Shown here one piece after another: positions 12,000 through 25,559 of a stretch of DNA of 64,000 nt. The stretch's first letter is position 1. Each line of letters opens with the position of its first letter. Under the pieces are notes generated by a model. The model had not been told where the DNA came from and made no database searches. It saw nothing but the letters and a program-made list of their open reading frames with translations. The position numbers and the translations under genes were made by a program. This DNA comes from Lithospermum erythrorhizon (taxonomy: Eukaryota > Streptophyta > Magnoliopsida > Boraginales > Boraginaceae), in NCBI GenBank assembly GCA_019722365.1, contig JADFUC010000707.1, forward strand, positions 1 to 64,000, in the 5' to 3' direction.

Positions 12000-14900
12000 C
12001 ATGTATATATTTTAGCTTGCTTGATCGATATACTGACACGCATCATAAAGAGTCAATAAAATATAACAATCACTTGGTCAAATGCCACAGTTTAACGCTT
12101 TCATACCAAAATATAAAGCCTAGCCACTTACATTCACGGACTGCTAAGATGATGCATACATGTCACATCTCACGCATCCCCGATTTAATAATTTCCAGTT
12201 ATTTTGTTCATAACCCGAACTTACACTATTCATTCCACTTGATGCCTCAAGATATTTGGCCTTTACTTGATTTCCAATACTACATGTCCGCTGACATAAG
12301 ATGTTATTAATACACCCAGATGAAATTTTTATTAATCCCAAGAGTTACGATGGTCATAATTGGTGATCGCACACCTTCTGTACGATTGAATTAAACGCGA
12401 TGCAAGCAAAGGCTGCTCTGCTTATATTATAGTTATTGGCATATTGAGCTGCTGATTTAATTCACTAGTATAGTTTATTCTCACTATCCAATTCTTGTAT
12501 TATTTACATAGACCTGTTATTTTTTTATGTATTTTTGACGTAGTCACGCGAGTCCTTTTTTCCCCCCATGAAAGTGTTTTTATCTAACCCAGAAAGATGC
12601 ATGCTAGATGGCTATAACTTAATGTGATGGCCCAGATTTTTTCTAAGTGCTGGGCTCATGAGCATCATACAAGTATCCTCACTAATCTCTATTACTCCTA
12701 ACGATCAGATCCGCCTGTAACAAAGATTGTCAGACGATTTGAAGTCATGGGAGCAAGCTCGAAGGTCGATCATCTCAAAGTTAAGTACAACGTGTCGTAG
12801 CCGATCTCGATATATGCACGCTGAGATTCTTCATTAAGCTTGAAAATGAGCCAGTGAGCAAAATGCTCTGAACCCTGGGCCAGCACGGTGTTCTGGCAAT
12901 CATATTACGGAGCAAAATGTTCCAACTTCATGTTGAAAATGACAAAGAGCAAATGTCTAAACCCTAGTCAAGCACGAAATGGAGAGAACTATTTACTTTA
13001 GATGATTTAGATGACAGCTACTCCCAGATTCTGTAATCCCCATACTCCCGAATCAAGCATTACCTTGTACTTAATTTATTGGGTGTATCCAATGTTGTCA
13101 TTGGAACATTGGATTCAAATGCACATAAAACACAGATAATATATGCATAAAGCGAGATGCCCTCGGTAGTTCCAACTTGCCGCTTTCGTTACAACCACAA
13201 TAGTGACAGCGGAACTTTAATATTTATTTATCGACTCAAAATGGTTATCAGAACTACTTGGGTCATCGTAAAAAGGTTGCTAGACACCTGCTTCCACCGT
13301 AACTGACACGTGATACCAATGTATCAATCAGAATTACAACATGTTATGATCTATACTTCACTCGACACGATAACGACACACATAAATTGTTATAATTTAT
13401 TATTGGCGCAGTCGTGAGTAAGATCACCTAGCACCGAGCACGCAGATGACCCGAGACCGCTTATCGCTTTTATTTAATCGCTGCTTGACACGACGGCTCC
13501 TGCTTATGTTCTCACTTGACTTAACGACTTTTGTTTAGTGTCAAACATGGAATGATTTCCTTTATGCCTTCGGGGACATCCACCTGTTTATTAATCCTTA
13601 CATGAAAGCTATTAAATTTATATTACATCTCTATTATATGTTCAATATAAATTATCATAATATATATGTTTTTCCGTAAGAATTAAGTAAAGATGATCAG
13701 TTCCATTCTTAACATAATTGTAAAAGTATAATCACATAATGAAGGATCATAAAAGATGAATCTTTTGAAATTATATATTTTGAATAATATGATTAAATAT
13801 GACAACACTTGAAATTCATAATCGAATAATCAAATATTTAGAGTTAGATATTTTTAGAAGTCATAAATAGAAGATCTAGATCAATAAATAGAAAGACTCT
13901 CACTTATCGCTAGTACAATAACCTAGTTAAAATGATTGAGAGTTAAACTTAAATATTAATATTATTTAAATTGTTAAAGAGTGATATTATTAGATGAACC
14001 GTATTCATCTAATGAACTCTGGAATATGTTATCTTCCTCAAATTTCACTTTTCACAAGACTGAAAGGCATATTCAACTAATCAACATCAAGAACACTATG
14101 ATGATACGATATGGAATAGTTCCATAATAGTCAAAATCAAGGCCCTTATAAACCACCGAAGTCAAATAGCTCACAAATCATGACTGAACTTGAACTGTTT
14201 GCTTAAATCCAATAAAGGTGATGCCATGATACAACCTAATAATTGATGATTTGATTAGATTTAGAGACCTGTATAGTTTTAATATTCTAAATATTTGGAT
14301 ATCAATAAAGATCTACCCAAGATAACTAGTTTATCAAGAAATAAATAACTATCATAACACAAATGACTAATCAATGAAAATGTCCATGTTTATAATACTA
14401 GACTGATAAACAAACTTTTCCAAATTAGAGATTCTTAGAATGAAAAACATTCTTACGAATCTCATGATGTTTTGAATATCCCATCAATAGTTATATATAC
14501 ACAGATTAACAATAGTTCGAATGCTTGAATACATTAATGAAAACCAACATTATCAGATATGCATAATGCAGCCTACCTAACGATATAGATTGGGGATGAA
14601 ACAAGAATCGATCATAAGTGAAATGACCATGCAAAACGCATCATGGCACTTCTCTTTTAAGCAGACATGGTCTAATCTTCGAATGAAGTTACGATGACTA
14701 TAACAATAAAGCATCTTTACTGATCCAAATGAATACTTTAAAAAGGAAAGAATCTTCCAAAGAGATATAACTTTTCTCTCACTCGATGAAGTTGAATTTA
14801 CTGGAAAGAAAGAGCAATTTGAATATGATTATCGATATTCAAACTAACATAATGACCGTCATCTTAGTTAAATGAGAATATAAGGATAAGAAAAGTTGTG

Positions 14901-16160
14901 AACATCTTGCTAATGCAATACACATCAACCGATTTAATTGGGCTGCACAAGAAAACTGAGGCACAACTTGGAGAAGTTGTGAATAAAGAAGAAAACTGGT
15001 TAATAAACTAACGGTAGCTGATCTTGAACTATTGGGTTTCGCCATGCCTCTAGTTTATCGTCAAGCTAGAAAAATCAAGATCTCATTATCGATCCGAGTA
15101 TGTAATTTAAAATAAGACTTCATTCAATAGTTGAATAAGTGAGCGCATATGCATGATGTCAAGAACAAATAACAACGTTAACCAGATATCCTGGCCTAAT
15201 CACCCACTCTGGCAAGTGACATGCGTTAATATTTATCCTCTTAAAGTTTAAGCCAAGCGCCGATTTAGCGATATAAACATTATGTGACAATATTTTGAAT
15301 TTGAACTTCAAGATTCAAGTCCAACATCATTAGCCTCAACAACATTTAGTATATGTAACATAGCCGACTCTACTGCTATACGTACGAGCCCCAGACCAGA
15401 CTCAACTATCTTTTCCTCGGGAGAAAATCTTCGACACGCGATCCAAACGCTAAAAATCTCAATGCCGCAAAATAACGAGATCGTTTGTCCCTACTAGTGT
15501 TCACTAATTGGAATTGAACACCAAACCACTGCATGAAGCTCGATCAAGTATGATCTATTTTATCGATCAATACTTTATTACTCTAATCAATCACATTTAT
15601 TTCATGAGCGCTAAACAGCTTCAAGCCATGATCGGATCAAGCACTATATCCTAGAAGTTAGAATGATTTTAGTCCCAAGCAATCTCTCACAAAAGTTTAT
15701 GTTGAATGACTCCATTCTAGACCCAAGCCGATGTAATTTCATTGGTATTAGAGTAATGCATTTCGACTTATCAAACGTGCTCTCAGAATCGAGGATCATC
15801 ACACATCAAGCTGGCTCTGCATGCCAGTAGTATAAATGGAACTGGGTACAATTGGTGGGATTCATACAACCGATATTTCCAGAGATTTCTCGGAATTTTG
15901 GAGAGAAGTTATGGGCGATTATGCACCGCCTAAGCGAAGCCGGATATCACATTAACTTTCTTATTACTGAGAATTGCCGTGCAAAGAGTTCGTGACACAT
16001 TTCTACCATAGGTCGATCGCTGAAATCGCGCATTGGCGAATCGCTGATACTATATCATAAACGCCTGCGGCAAAAGCAGGAGTATCGGAACCATGCAGAT
16101 ATTAAATCTCAATCGGCTGAACAATTTGATTGTGGCCAATCGATTTAATCTCAGATAATA
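12000..16160. other. Unassigned DNA inside the second LTR pair
   Basis: No gene is supported. Frames at 12,017-12,310 and 14,839-15,045 are short and lack motifs. Composition shifts between AT-rich blocks (13,600-14,600) and mixed blocks, as expected for old nested transposon DNA. Confidence 0.4.
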
Positions 16161-16174
16161 TATGTTCAATATAT

Positions 16175-16840
16175 ACTACTTGTTGACAATCATTTAGGAT
16201 TTACCTATCGACATTGGGGAATACACAGATTACTAGGATCCTAGTAATCTATATACTAAATCAATGGCCTGCTAATATTTAATATATTACTTATTAACTG
16301 GCCCCTAAGAGGTCGCACAAAACAAAGAACCGAACTAATAATATTGTATTATAACTTCCCGGGTTTTTAAAGTGAAACACGAAAGAAACATTCGGGACGA
16401 AAAATCGACTACGTGATAAAGGGGTGTGGCAATAATGTTGTATATTTGTGACGGAAGCCCCTCTCTCGAAACACTCAAATTTAATATTAAAAGGTGTTTT
16501 CATTTCTCAAAAACACTTAAGCCTATTTTGAAAGTAAAAAGCTTCTCATCTCTCACTTCCTATTCAACAACCTCCTCCCAACGGAAGAAATTATTTTCTC
16601 CAATCTTGTTTCGCTTTCACTTTAAATCGCTCTAAGAAACATACCGAAGAAGTTCGGGACACCGCCGCGCGATACTTTGGGGATACCTCGCGTTGCACCG
16701 ATCATTCAATTCGCCGCAGTATTATTCAAGTTAAGAAAGTGTATACTGTAACTCGTGTTTATTGTTGCGACATTCATCAGAGCTCGGGATTCATATCTGA
16801 TTAGTTTAAGACTTTTTAATATGATTAGAGAATCCAACGT
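16175..16840. repeat. LTR-like direct repeat, right copy
   Basis: It matches 9,780-10,330: 'ttttaaagtgaaacac' recurs at 16,365, 'taatatatta' near 16,279 and 'taagaaacatacc' at 16,633. It contains about 130 bases absent from the left copy (roughly 16,430-16,570) and a perfect 24-base palindrome at 16,227-16,250. Confidence 0.55.
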
Positions 16841-19179
16841 AAAATAACTTACGTTAATTTGACATTTTCTCCCAAGATCACGATCCCTTAGCTAATATAA
16901 AACTTCCCATGAGGTTACCTAAGGTTGCTGGTCGGGTCAGAGCGAGGAAATGAGGACGCGTGGATGACAATATTGGGAACCGTTTTTAAGTCTCGTGAGC
17001 AGGTTTACCAGTTCTCTATCCATAGTTCCTCCTCCTACTAGACGGCTGACTTCAAGAAATTCGCCCCATTTTCAATATCATCACTACGAAGACTCGTGAG
17101 CTCGCAGACCGCTTAAAAGGCGCGATACCCTACCATATTTATATATTCCTCACTTGTGTCTTTCACCCAAGAGGATCTAGTAATTTTAGCACATAATTTT
17201 CCATTCTCCTTTGTAAACGCGCCCCCGTGACTGCGCTGGAGCCCTTACATCATTCAGAAAATTTTACGGTTCATCTCGCTTCCCAAGCATTGACCGCTAC
17301 GTATATAGAGTCATTGTCATACGGTTCTCATTTTCCTTTCCTTTCATAAATGATATTAATACCCGTTAATCTGTGTTCTCTGGCAAATTGGCTTCAGAAA
17401 GCGGTAAACCATCACCATATATTTATCGTAGTTTATGAAATAGAACCCATCTACCCCTTTTTCTTCATTACGCATAATGCCTCCTACTGGTGTACTCATT
17501 TCCTTTGGTTCGCCAAGAACGCAACATCTTTTGGGTCTGGGAAACTGCATAAGTTTGTCAAGGTCTACGCACAAAAACAAGAGATGCGGCGCGACCGATG
17601 AAAAGAACAGTCAAAGTCTCACTCACTCGCGTGGCTTTGCCCATATTGTACTTTAAATTTTGTTCTCATGCTCAAATCGCTATAGCCATAAGTGATATTC
17701 TCGAGACAAGACGTAAAGATAAAGTGTTTTCATGAGGAGTGAGCAATCAGCGCCAGATGATTCAAGGAGCAAGGAGGCTCAATCTATCCTGTCGCTCCTC
17801 CCCGCTTCTTCGGAACCTCTCAGACAAAAAGAGACCTTATTACCTGTGATGCATCTCCCAAAGCCTTTATTCTCTGGGGAGGAAGAAGACTATTGCCAAC
17901 AAAGGAGCTTCGGCTAAGACAACCTCTTCTAACCGTGATCCCTGGACCGAAATTCGACTGACCCTTAATCCTCCTCACACTACAAATCCTAATATAAGCG
18001 CGCCGCATTATCCTCGTGAACTCCTTACGCAGGCTCCTCATACCACAACAACGGGTCTCGATATTTCTCCTAAGGCCAAGGTACGATATTCCGCGAATTA
18101 TTTGACTGCTGCGACACTCTTCCTGCAAGGCTGTGATATAGTCCAAATCTAAGTCGCGGAAGAATTTTTTGATGCTTTCGACGACTCATCCCCCTTACAT
18201 CGGACAAATCGAAAGGACTTTCGATAAATTCGAGATCCGCTGAGATTCACGGGCTCGGCCACGAAGCATCTGGATCGCGTATTCTTCTTCGCCGCTTCTA
18301 CCCTTTTTCTTTACTTGAATGTTTCCTTCCTTTCTTTACCTTATTTATTTGCATTCGTATGCTACGAACGCGCTAGCTATACCGGCTGATTTACGCCATG
18401 TAGGGAGTCGCTGGTAAGGAGCGGTATTTGTAAGCCCGAGTTCAAGAATTAAAGGAGCGCGAGCGAAAGCATTCCGCCAACATTTATAAGAGAAGAAAGA
18501 GGCAAACCACTCAAACGCCGAGTGAGTACGCAAAGACGATGCTCGTACAGGCGAGATACCAAGCCGGGAGTGGTAACTCGACTTAAGCCCAAACCTAAAG
18601 GCTTCAACTTTCTTTGACCGCTGAACCAAGAGAGCTAACAATACCGAAGCAGGCACAAGATACCAGAAACCGCCGAACCAATAACGCCACAAATGGTTTC
18701 AAAGTGGAATTAAGTGATATCTAAAGTCGGATTTAGCATTGCCTGGCTAGCCTGGTGAAGAGTCGGGTTGGTTGCCTTTGCCGTCAGCTAAGTCCTATAA
18801 AAGGTTACTTCTATCGACGCGCCCATAGATTACCTGAGGCTATTTTTAAGATAGGTTTTCTACTGTCAACATCCGCTGGGCCTCTTCGCCAGACGAAGAA
18901 AAATCGGGCAAGGATCAAAACAAGATCCTAGCTGGCTAATGCACGGGGCGCATTAAAAGAGGATCAATCGCGAGCGCGATTGACATGTTGACAAGCGGAT
19001 CAATCAAGTGATTGCGCGATTAAGCGCAACTTTAATTCCAGAAAGATCTCGACTTAAGTAGCTTATTTGACCAAGTCAATCGAAGGAGTTAACGACCGGA
19101 TCATTAACTGCGAGGCGTACGCAATCGGGGATTACGTGATGGTCGGGGTTAATCAACTCGAGATCGACGGCCGGTGCCA
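16841..19179. other. Unassigned mixed-composition DNA between LTR-like repeats
   Basis: The stretch is relatively GC-rich and has open frames of 60 to 115 codons on both strands (for example 17,820-18,146 and 18,345-18,692, both minus), none with a recognisable family motif. A hairpin-capable TCAATCGC / GCGATTGA pair lies near 18,963-18,982. It is probably old retroelement DNA, but I cannot show which. Confidence 0.35.
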
Positions 19180-19640
19180 GAGCCAGTGAAAGCTTCTCCT
19201 GGCCTTTTGCCGTATCTCAATTAGTCATTAAGACGGATAGCACCGCGTGGATTGCTGACAAGTAATCAAATATAGCCAATCGGGGCGCGATCAATCTGCG
19301 GGCTACATAACTATCGCTGAGGATTTGAAGAGTATATATTGTAGCTTTTACTTGCTTATAAAGACGGCTGTTTCAGCAATTATATGTGTTTCGAAAGAGA
19401 AAAATTAGAGCGATTCTTGTCAAGCAACGTTAGAAATGGGAAGTTTCAAGTAGTTTGCTTAGGCCTTTCCCTGGTTGAATACCATCATATCATGCTGGGG
19501 CCTCATTATGGGGCTGAACAAGCGGGAGTCACGGAAGACACACCAAGACAGACATGTTTTCTCGGCCCAACCCCAGATAAAAAACTTTTCTGTTCGACTT
19601 TCTATATTATCGTTACATTGAAGTAAATTTTAAATTGCTA
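19180..19640 (+). repeat. LTR-like repeat, left copy of the third element
   Basis: Shared with the copy at 25,085: 'gcttataa' (19,353), 'agcaattatatgtgt' (19,375) and 'ttcaagtagtttgc' (19,445), all offset by about 5,875-5,880 bases from their partners. The sequence downstream, 'tggtatactaaagatc' near 19,676, is a weak primer-binding-site candidate. Confidence 0.55.
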
Positions 19641-20089
19641 ATTAATTATATAACATTCAGTGGGAGTTTCTCAAGTGGTATACTAAAGATCAACATCTTG
19701 TATTCAACTGGCCATGGCTACCAAGTACTTTTATGATCCTCATTGCACCGGCCTCATCCGTAGTCCTCCGTTCGACAAAATTAATTTTGGATTCTCGAAA
19801 GACAGATTTAACATACAACACTCAACTAAGTTTGATTGTCACAGATATTGATGTGAGATTATTTAAGTCAAACTCAATACTTCAGATATCGAAAGTTAAC
19901 TATTTATTTAATCTACCGACGATGACAAAAAAGGTCTAATTCAATAAAAAGTGCAAAGACATATCATCACGACCTCGCTTAACTCCTCGATTTGGTGATA
20001 GTAGCTTCACAGATGCGAGACAAATGAGAAGATTTGGGATGTCATTTCATAACCTATTAAGATACGAGTCAAAACAAGGATAATCCAAT

Positions 20090-20300
20090 TGTTTCTTCAC
20101 CAAAGAGCGGAACTCTTTACAATGAAAGATGATTTAAAAGTATTCGCTTATACGACGGTAGCACTGGAGCTCTTTTCAACCAACTTAGAGCACCGGCAAG
20201 CCTCATTCTAGCATGTGGAGATTTCGTAAGTCACGGATGTTCTATTAAAAGAGAAAGCTTTGTAACGCTATGGTACTTTCACTGAAAGAAACCAAAAACC
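20090..20300 (+). pseudogene. Possible gag trace of the third element
   Basis: Translation around 20,140-20,215 gives IRLYDGST followed by FNQLRA, which resembles the gag phrase of Ty3/gypsy Tat and related elements (YDGT/S-TDP..H...F). The following codons contain LWYFH, similar to the usual Trp-Tyr/Phe region. The match is short and interrupted, and alternative explanations are open. Confidence 0.3.
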
Positions 20301-22071
20301 CTGAACGTAATTAACGCTGAGGAACTCACGTTAACTCTGCCGTTTCGGGGTAAAAATGACGAAACAAGTTAAGGCAAAGAAACCTAAAGTCGTAGTCGGT
20401 ATCTCTCTCACGGCGTAAATTTCGAGATACGAGATATCTCCTGACGGCTCTATAAAGACGATCAACCGCCTGTGATCAAACCAAGAACTCGTAGAGAAAC
20501 GAAACAAAGTGACGCGAGTTCTATCAATGTCATGCAGCGGACATTACAACGGTAACGCCCCAATGTACCTCAAAGTTTATGAACCGGATTAATTCATCGC
20601 TTTACTGCCACTACGCAGCAAGATTCAATTCTTGGACAAGGGTTGGCCCACATGACCTAGATAAATTTCTACTAACAAATATCATCACGGAAATAAGTGA
20701 AAACTGTGAACCCTAAAGCGACGCTTCTAATGATGTTGCTGGAAAGCGAGAAATAAAGCTACGAACGGTCTTATTGTCAAGGATGTATGGTTAGTTCCCG
20801 ATTAAATTTCAATCTTCTGCTGAAGTCAACTATGCAAACCGGTCAATGTAGAATTTTTTATCATTGTCGGATTACGAGCATGGATCGATCAACCTATATA
20901 TTCAAAAAGAAAGTTTTAAACATCGGCAATGAATGAAGACGTTGTAACTTTCTCAAACCAAAGATGCGAGTGATCCGCATCTTCACTAAATTGTCATCAA
21001 TCGCATAACTTATATACTGCATTTACGCAGAATACTCATATTTTTTATTTCTCGAATCCCGCCCAAGAACACGGTCAAGCCTTCACGACAAAGTATGGAT
21101 TCGTCACAGTAACTTAAAAATTATAATTCTATATCTACTTTCGAGTTATCAAAACAGTACTATGTAAGAGGCTATTATTCAAATGAAGCAATGCTTGTTG
21201 AAAAGGACTGAATCACGAGGAAAGATATCAATCTGGGATACCATTCTCTTCACCTCTTACAAATCTTCGATAATTATCGTAATCATACTAGCATTCAAGT
21301 GACAACTTAATTTTTGACCTCCTTGTCTCGAAAGCGAAGACATAGCAAGTAGGGAGTGAGGAGGTTCACTTGGAACAACTCCCGTGATTGTGGAGTTAAG
21401 AAAAATAATCACGCCCCAAAGCTCAACTGCTAAAGATTGTTAAAACAATACGGTACGACAACCGTATTTTTGGTTTGCTGGTATCAGTTTCCGTTAACTA
21501 CTACCGATCAATAACCTGCTTATTAAGATATGATGACATATAATAATTGCATATATTCTAATCGTTCTATTATCTACGTCTACTAACGTCATTTATGCGA
21601 AGAAGAAGGTAAGTCAAGTAAGCATCATATTTAATGTCAAAAAGGGAGTCACGGGGACATCGTTTGAATCTCAAGTTCAACAAAACCATCGAGGAAAATC
21701 ATACATCAAGTCAACGCATAGACCTATTTCAGGGACCTCAATACGCATCAAGTCTCGAGTAGTTAATACTCCCCGTTAAAATGCAAACAGAAGGGAACTT
21801 ATCAACCTGTGAGAACAGCGACCAACAAAGAGTATTTGACAATGACGAGGAAATTTTAAGATAGTCGCTTAGTCGCCCGTGATGTCAGTTTGGGCCATCA
21901 AAATTGTGCAAAATACCGTGATGCACCAAGGAAAATTCACTTAACCGAATCAAGAGGATACCGGTATACCTTAAGTGATCTCAAAACGCTTCATCGCATC
22001 CCATGAATACCGATTCTAATCTAACAGTTATCAGGCTTTTAATTACGAATTCAGAAAATTGACGGTGAATT

Positions 22072-24690
22072 TCATATGATCGATCTCGCTATTCGACTGA
22101 ATAAGAGGGATCACCAAAGAATCCTCAAAATACGCTTGAATCAAATTATGTTACTATTCATTGGTTGCTCTCAAATCCTTACGGATTAAAAGTTAATCTA
22201 ATCGAATCCAAGAGTCGATACACTTAAGGCGTTAAGAAAGCAACAGAAATTGCCCTCTACTAATACCTAAGATGCAGACAAGACAAGTGGATCTCACACA
22301 TATCGTAAAACTATTTACAATCATGGTAATGCAATTTGAAAGACTTATTAAAAGTCGAGTACGAAAGGAAGAATCAAATATCAGAAAGTAATGATAAGAT
22401 TTCGTGAAGAAAGAAATCTTTTTTGGCGAGTAATTAGGTCAGGGATCATGGCCCCAATCTCCAAATAATCGTGATTTTCTCTCAGACACCACGCTCGGGT
22501 GTTAGTTTGTAAATATTTGAATTTAATTTTTCCCGCCATATTTTAAGTTGTCGGCTTTTGTGAATCAGGTTGATATGAGCAACCGCTACCTTTTCAATAA
22601 ATAGGCAACATTTTTCACGCTGAGCCCACACAAAAACTTCTTTCTCTCTCAAATGGCTCCAAAAAGGAAAATGACCATTTGCTCATCTTCGAAAGCGAAA
22701 GAAATCAAAACCTGAAGTTTGATTTTTCTCGCTTTTGCCAAGATCAAACCATTTTCAAAATATCGCTGCCCTTTCCGTGGGCTCGTTGCATTTGATTTCC
22801 TTCAACAATTTTCGTTTTATTCTAAAATTAAAATTCAAAATGGTTCAAACTGTCAGTCTCGAGGCAACGTTATCCCGACTCGTCAAGTTGCTCTTATGCA
22901 AAATTCTCTTCTCGCGAAAGAAAATTTAAGTTCACTTGTCAAAGCGAAGCATTTTAGTATTTCAAGTGGTGGTTTCAAATGCCTTTTAGGAGTCTCACCC
23001 AAATGGGCATCAAGATTGGCCTCAAGAAACATTCTCGCCTCTTTAGCTCGACGAAAGTTAGTTCCCCTCGTATCGCTGTGGTTTCCAAAGGACCAAATTC
23101 TAAAACTAAATGGTTCTCACATTAAAACACAAATTCTTGCACTATATTATAACCGTACTAGTCCAAATGAACCTCGGGAATTACGATAGGTTACTCCACT
23201 GGATCTCATGGTGATGTATTTTATTCTCAAGGAGAAGAAAATCAATTTGGGTTACTTGGTTCGACACCGCATAGTTAAAGACCGTGATCGCCCTTCTAAG
23301 TTTCTACTCTATGAAACCTTATCACCGTGATATTTAAAAATATGTCCATGGATTTTAGCGGCCGGCTCGCTTTTGAAAAGCAGGATATTTAAAAATATGT
23401 CATATGGCCGGGAATCTACTATTGCGGAATTGAAATAGGGTGGATCACCAAAGCAATCCTCAAATATGTCGGAATCAAATTATGTTACTATCTTATCTTG
23501 TTGTTCTAAAGCCCATGATTAAAAAAGAATTTTAATGGAACCAAGAGTTAATACACTTGCCAAGCGTCAAAGATCCTAACAGAGTCAGTTCTACCCTTAA
23601 CGAAGACGAGACAAGCATGATCTCACACATATCAAAACACGCATAAATTAGCTTAACGATTTCAGTGACTTACTAAAAGTTGAGTACGAGGACGAAGAAT
23701 CAAGTAACATAAGATTTCAGAAGAAAGAAATTCCTAGAAAGACTAGGGTCGGGGATCATGGCCCCAATCTCCGAATAATCATAAATTCTCTACACCACGT
23801 TTTGGTAAGTGTTTGTAAATATTTGAATTTTATTTTTCTAGTCGTTATTTTAAGTTGTCAGTTTTTTTCCTTTTGAATTGCGCCTCGACAGGAGCCAAAG
23901 AATTACCTTTTCACAACAGCATCATTGTTCATTTCGCGCCACACAAAAACTTATTTCTCTCAAATGGTCTCCAAAAGGAAAATGGTCAGCTTATTCATCT
24001 TCGAAGGAGTTAAATCAAACCGAGTTTGATGCTGCTTTTTTCGCCAAGCATCAAACCATTTCAAAATGCATTTTTTCCCCGCTTCCTCAAGCTGCTCATG
24101 CTCAAGCATTTGATTTCTTTTAACAATTTTCGCTTTATCTCTAAAATCAAATTTCAAAAATGGTTCAAATTGGCCGGGCTCGGTGGCAACACTTATCCCA
24201 ACTGTCGTTTGTTCTATGCAAACTTTCTTTCTAAAGAGAAGAGGTGTCAGTAAGTTCACTTGTCAGCGGTTTTCTGTTCTCAAGTAGATTTCAACAAGCT
24301 TAGAGTCTCACACAAATGCATCAAGATTGCCCAAGAGCACTTCACCTCGCTGATAAAGAAAAGTTAGTTTCGAATGTTAGGGTTTCCCAGATGACCAAAT
24401 TGCTTCTCAAATCAAAGGACCTCGAGCATAACATAAATTCCTCAGACTATATCAGAAATTGCCTCATTCAAAGAAACCGTAAATTATGCATGGTCACTCC
24501 ACTGGGGATCTCATGGCGATGTATTTTATTCCCGCTATAAGAAAATCAATTGGGGTTACTCGTTCTCGACACGATAAAGAAGACCACGATCACCGCAGCT
24601 TCTACCTATGGAAATCTAATCACCGTGATATTTAAAAAAGATCCACGATTTTCAAGCGGGAGAACTCGCCAGTTAACGCGAGGATGTTTC
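22072..24690. repeat. 1.3-kb head-to-tail tandem duplication (two copies)
   Basis: Copy 1 spans about 22,072-23,388 and copy 2 about 23,401-24,690. Anchors are 'ggatcaccaaag' (22,108 and 23,442), 'ggatcatggccccaatctcc' (22,443 and 23,753), and 'gtgatatttaaaaa' (23,327 and 24,625). Period drifts from about 1,334 to 1,298. The copies differ by many substitutions and small indels, so the duplication is old. It lies just before the right LTR-like repeat of the third element. Tat/Ogre elements are known to carry tandem repeats in untranslated regions, which fits but does not prove the assignment. Confidence 0.8.
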
Positions 24691-25084
24691 GCCGCTTAAA
24701 AGTGCAATTTCTACGGACGACGTAAACTCAGGAACGGGGAACGGCAACGGACAAGACAGTTATGGTCAAAAGGAAACTCAAAAAAGAGAAACGGACCTAA
24801 GTTTGTATGGCTTCAAGAATGTGCCTTCATCTTCTTAAGAAAGTTAAGTATTCAAAATCTCCAAAAGAAGTTACTAGAATCGAGAAAACCAAATTTCATA
24901 TTGGTCAATTTCAGCGGCTAGCATTTAAAGATTAGAGACATCGGTGAAAGAGGACGCATTTAATCTATTCACGACGCCTTCGAGACGAAAATGGTTAATA
25001 ACGACTCGAAGATGAATTGCCTCCGACAAAGTGACGCATTTACACCCTCAGATGCTCCGCAGTAATGAGCAAAGAAAGTTTTCC

Positions 25085-25505
25085 AGTGGTCGTTATCAGA
25101 TTCAACTACCGTCAAGATCGAGATAGTAATCGTGGATTGGCTGATCGCAATCTAGTATCATGATCGATCAGCGCGATCAACGCGGCTACGTAACTAGCCT
25201 CGAGGATTTAGTATACAAATTGTAGTTTACTCTGCTTATAAGATCGGTCGTTCTAGCAATTATATGTGTGTTCGAGCGAGAAAGCACTAGAGTGATTCTG
25301 CCAAGCACACAGAAATGTTTCAAGTAGTTTGCCAGTCTTTTCTGTCAGACGTCAGACTCATACTCAAAGCGGGGGCACGACATTAGCTATGATGAGTCAA
25401 TGAAGCATGTATCAAGACATTTGCCTTCTATCTCTAACCCGTATAAAACTTTTGTGTCTTTTATTGCATTAAGCCGTTACTTGCTAGCTTAGTTACTATT
25501 ATAGT
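25085..25505 (+). repeat. LTR-like repeat, right copy of the third element
   Basis: Contains 'gcttataa' (25,233), 'agcaattatatgtgt' (25,255) and 'ttcaagtagtttgc' (25,320), in the same order as at 19,353-19,459. It ends about 35-50 bases before the C-terminal end of the minus-strand polyprotein relic, so two elements abut here. Confidence 0.55.
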
Positions 25506-25559
25506 AACACTTTAGGACATCAAATTCTTCTAACTCACGTAGCTAAAGACCTATTACCC

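Larger units (their letters stand above)
9780..16840. mobile_element. Putative second LTR retrotransposon, internal region mostly unrecognised
   Basis: Two diverged direct repeats bound this interval: 9,780-10,330 and 16,175-16,840. The internal 5.8 kb has an AT-rich part (10,330-12,000) with a GC-rich island (10,630-11,005), then mixed sequence. I could not read convincing gag or pol motifs in any frame, so superfamily and strand are unknown. It could be a non-autonomous element or a segmental duplication. Confidence 0.4.
19180..25505 (+). mobile_element. Putative third LTR retrotransposon, Tat-like or non-autonomous
   Basis: Direct repeats at 19,180-19,640 and 25,085-25,505 are about 5.88 kb apart and in the same orientation. 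Each has a TATA-like 'gcttataa' followed by conserved 'agcaattatatgtgt', so they read as LTRs of a plus-strand element. Between them are a faint gag trace near 20,090-20,300 and a 1.3-kb tandem duplication. No RT or integrase motif was readable, which suggests a non-autonomous or heavily eroded copy. Confidence 0.45.

Noticed and set aside
19670..19690. Primer-binding site of the third element
   Set aside because: 'tggtatactaaagatc' matches only the first six bases of the usual site well; listed as a hint inside the LTR entry, not as a feature.
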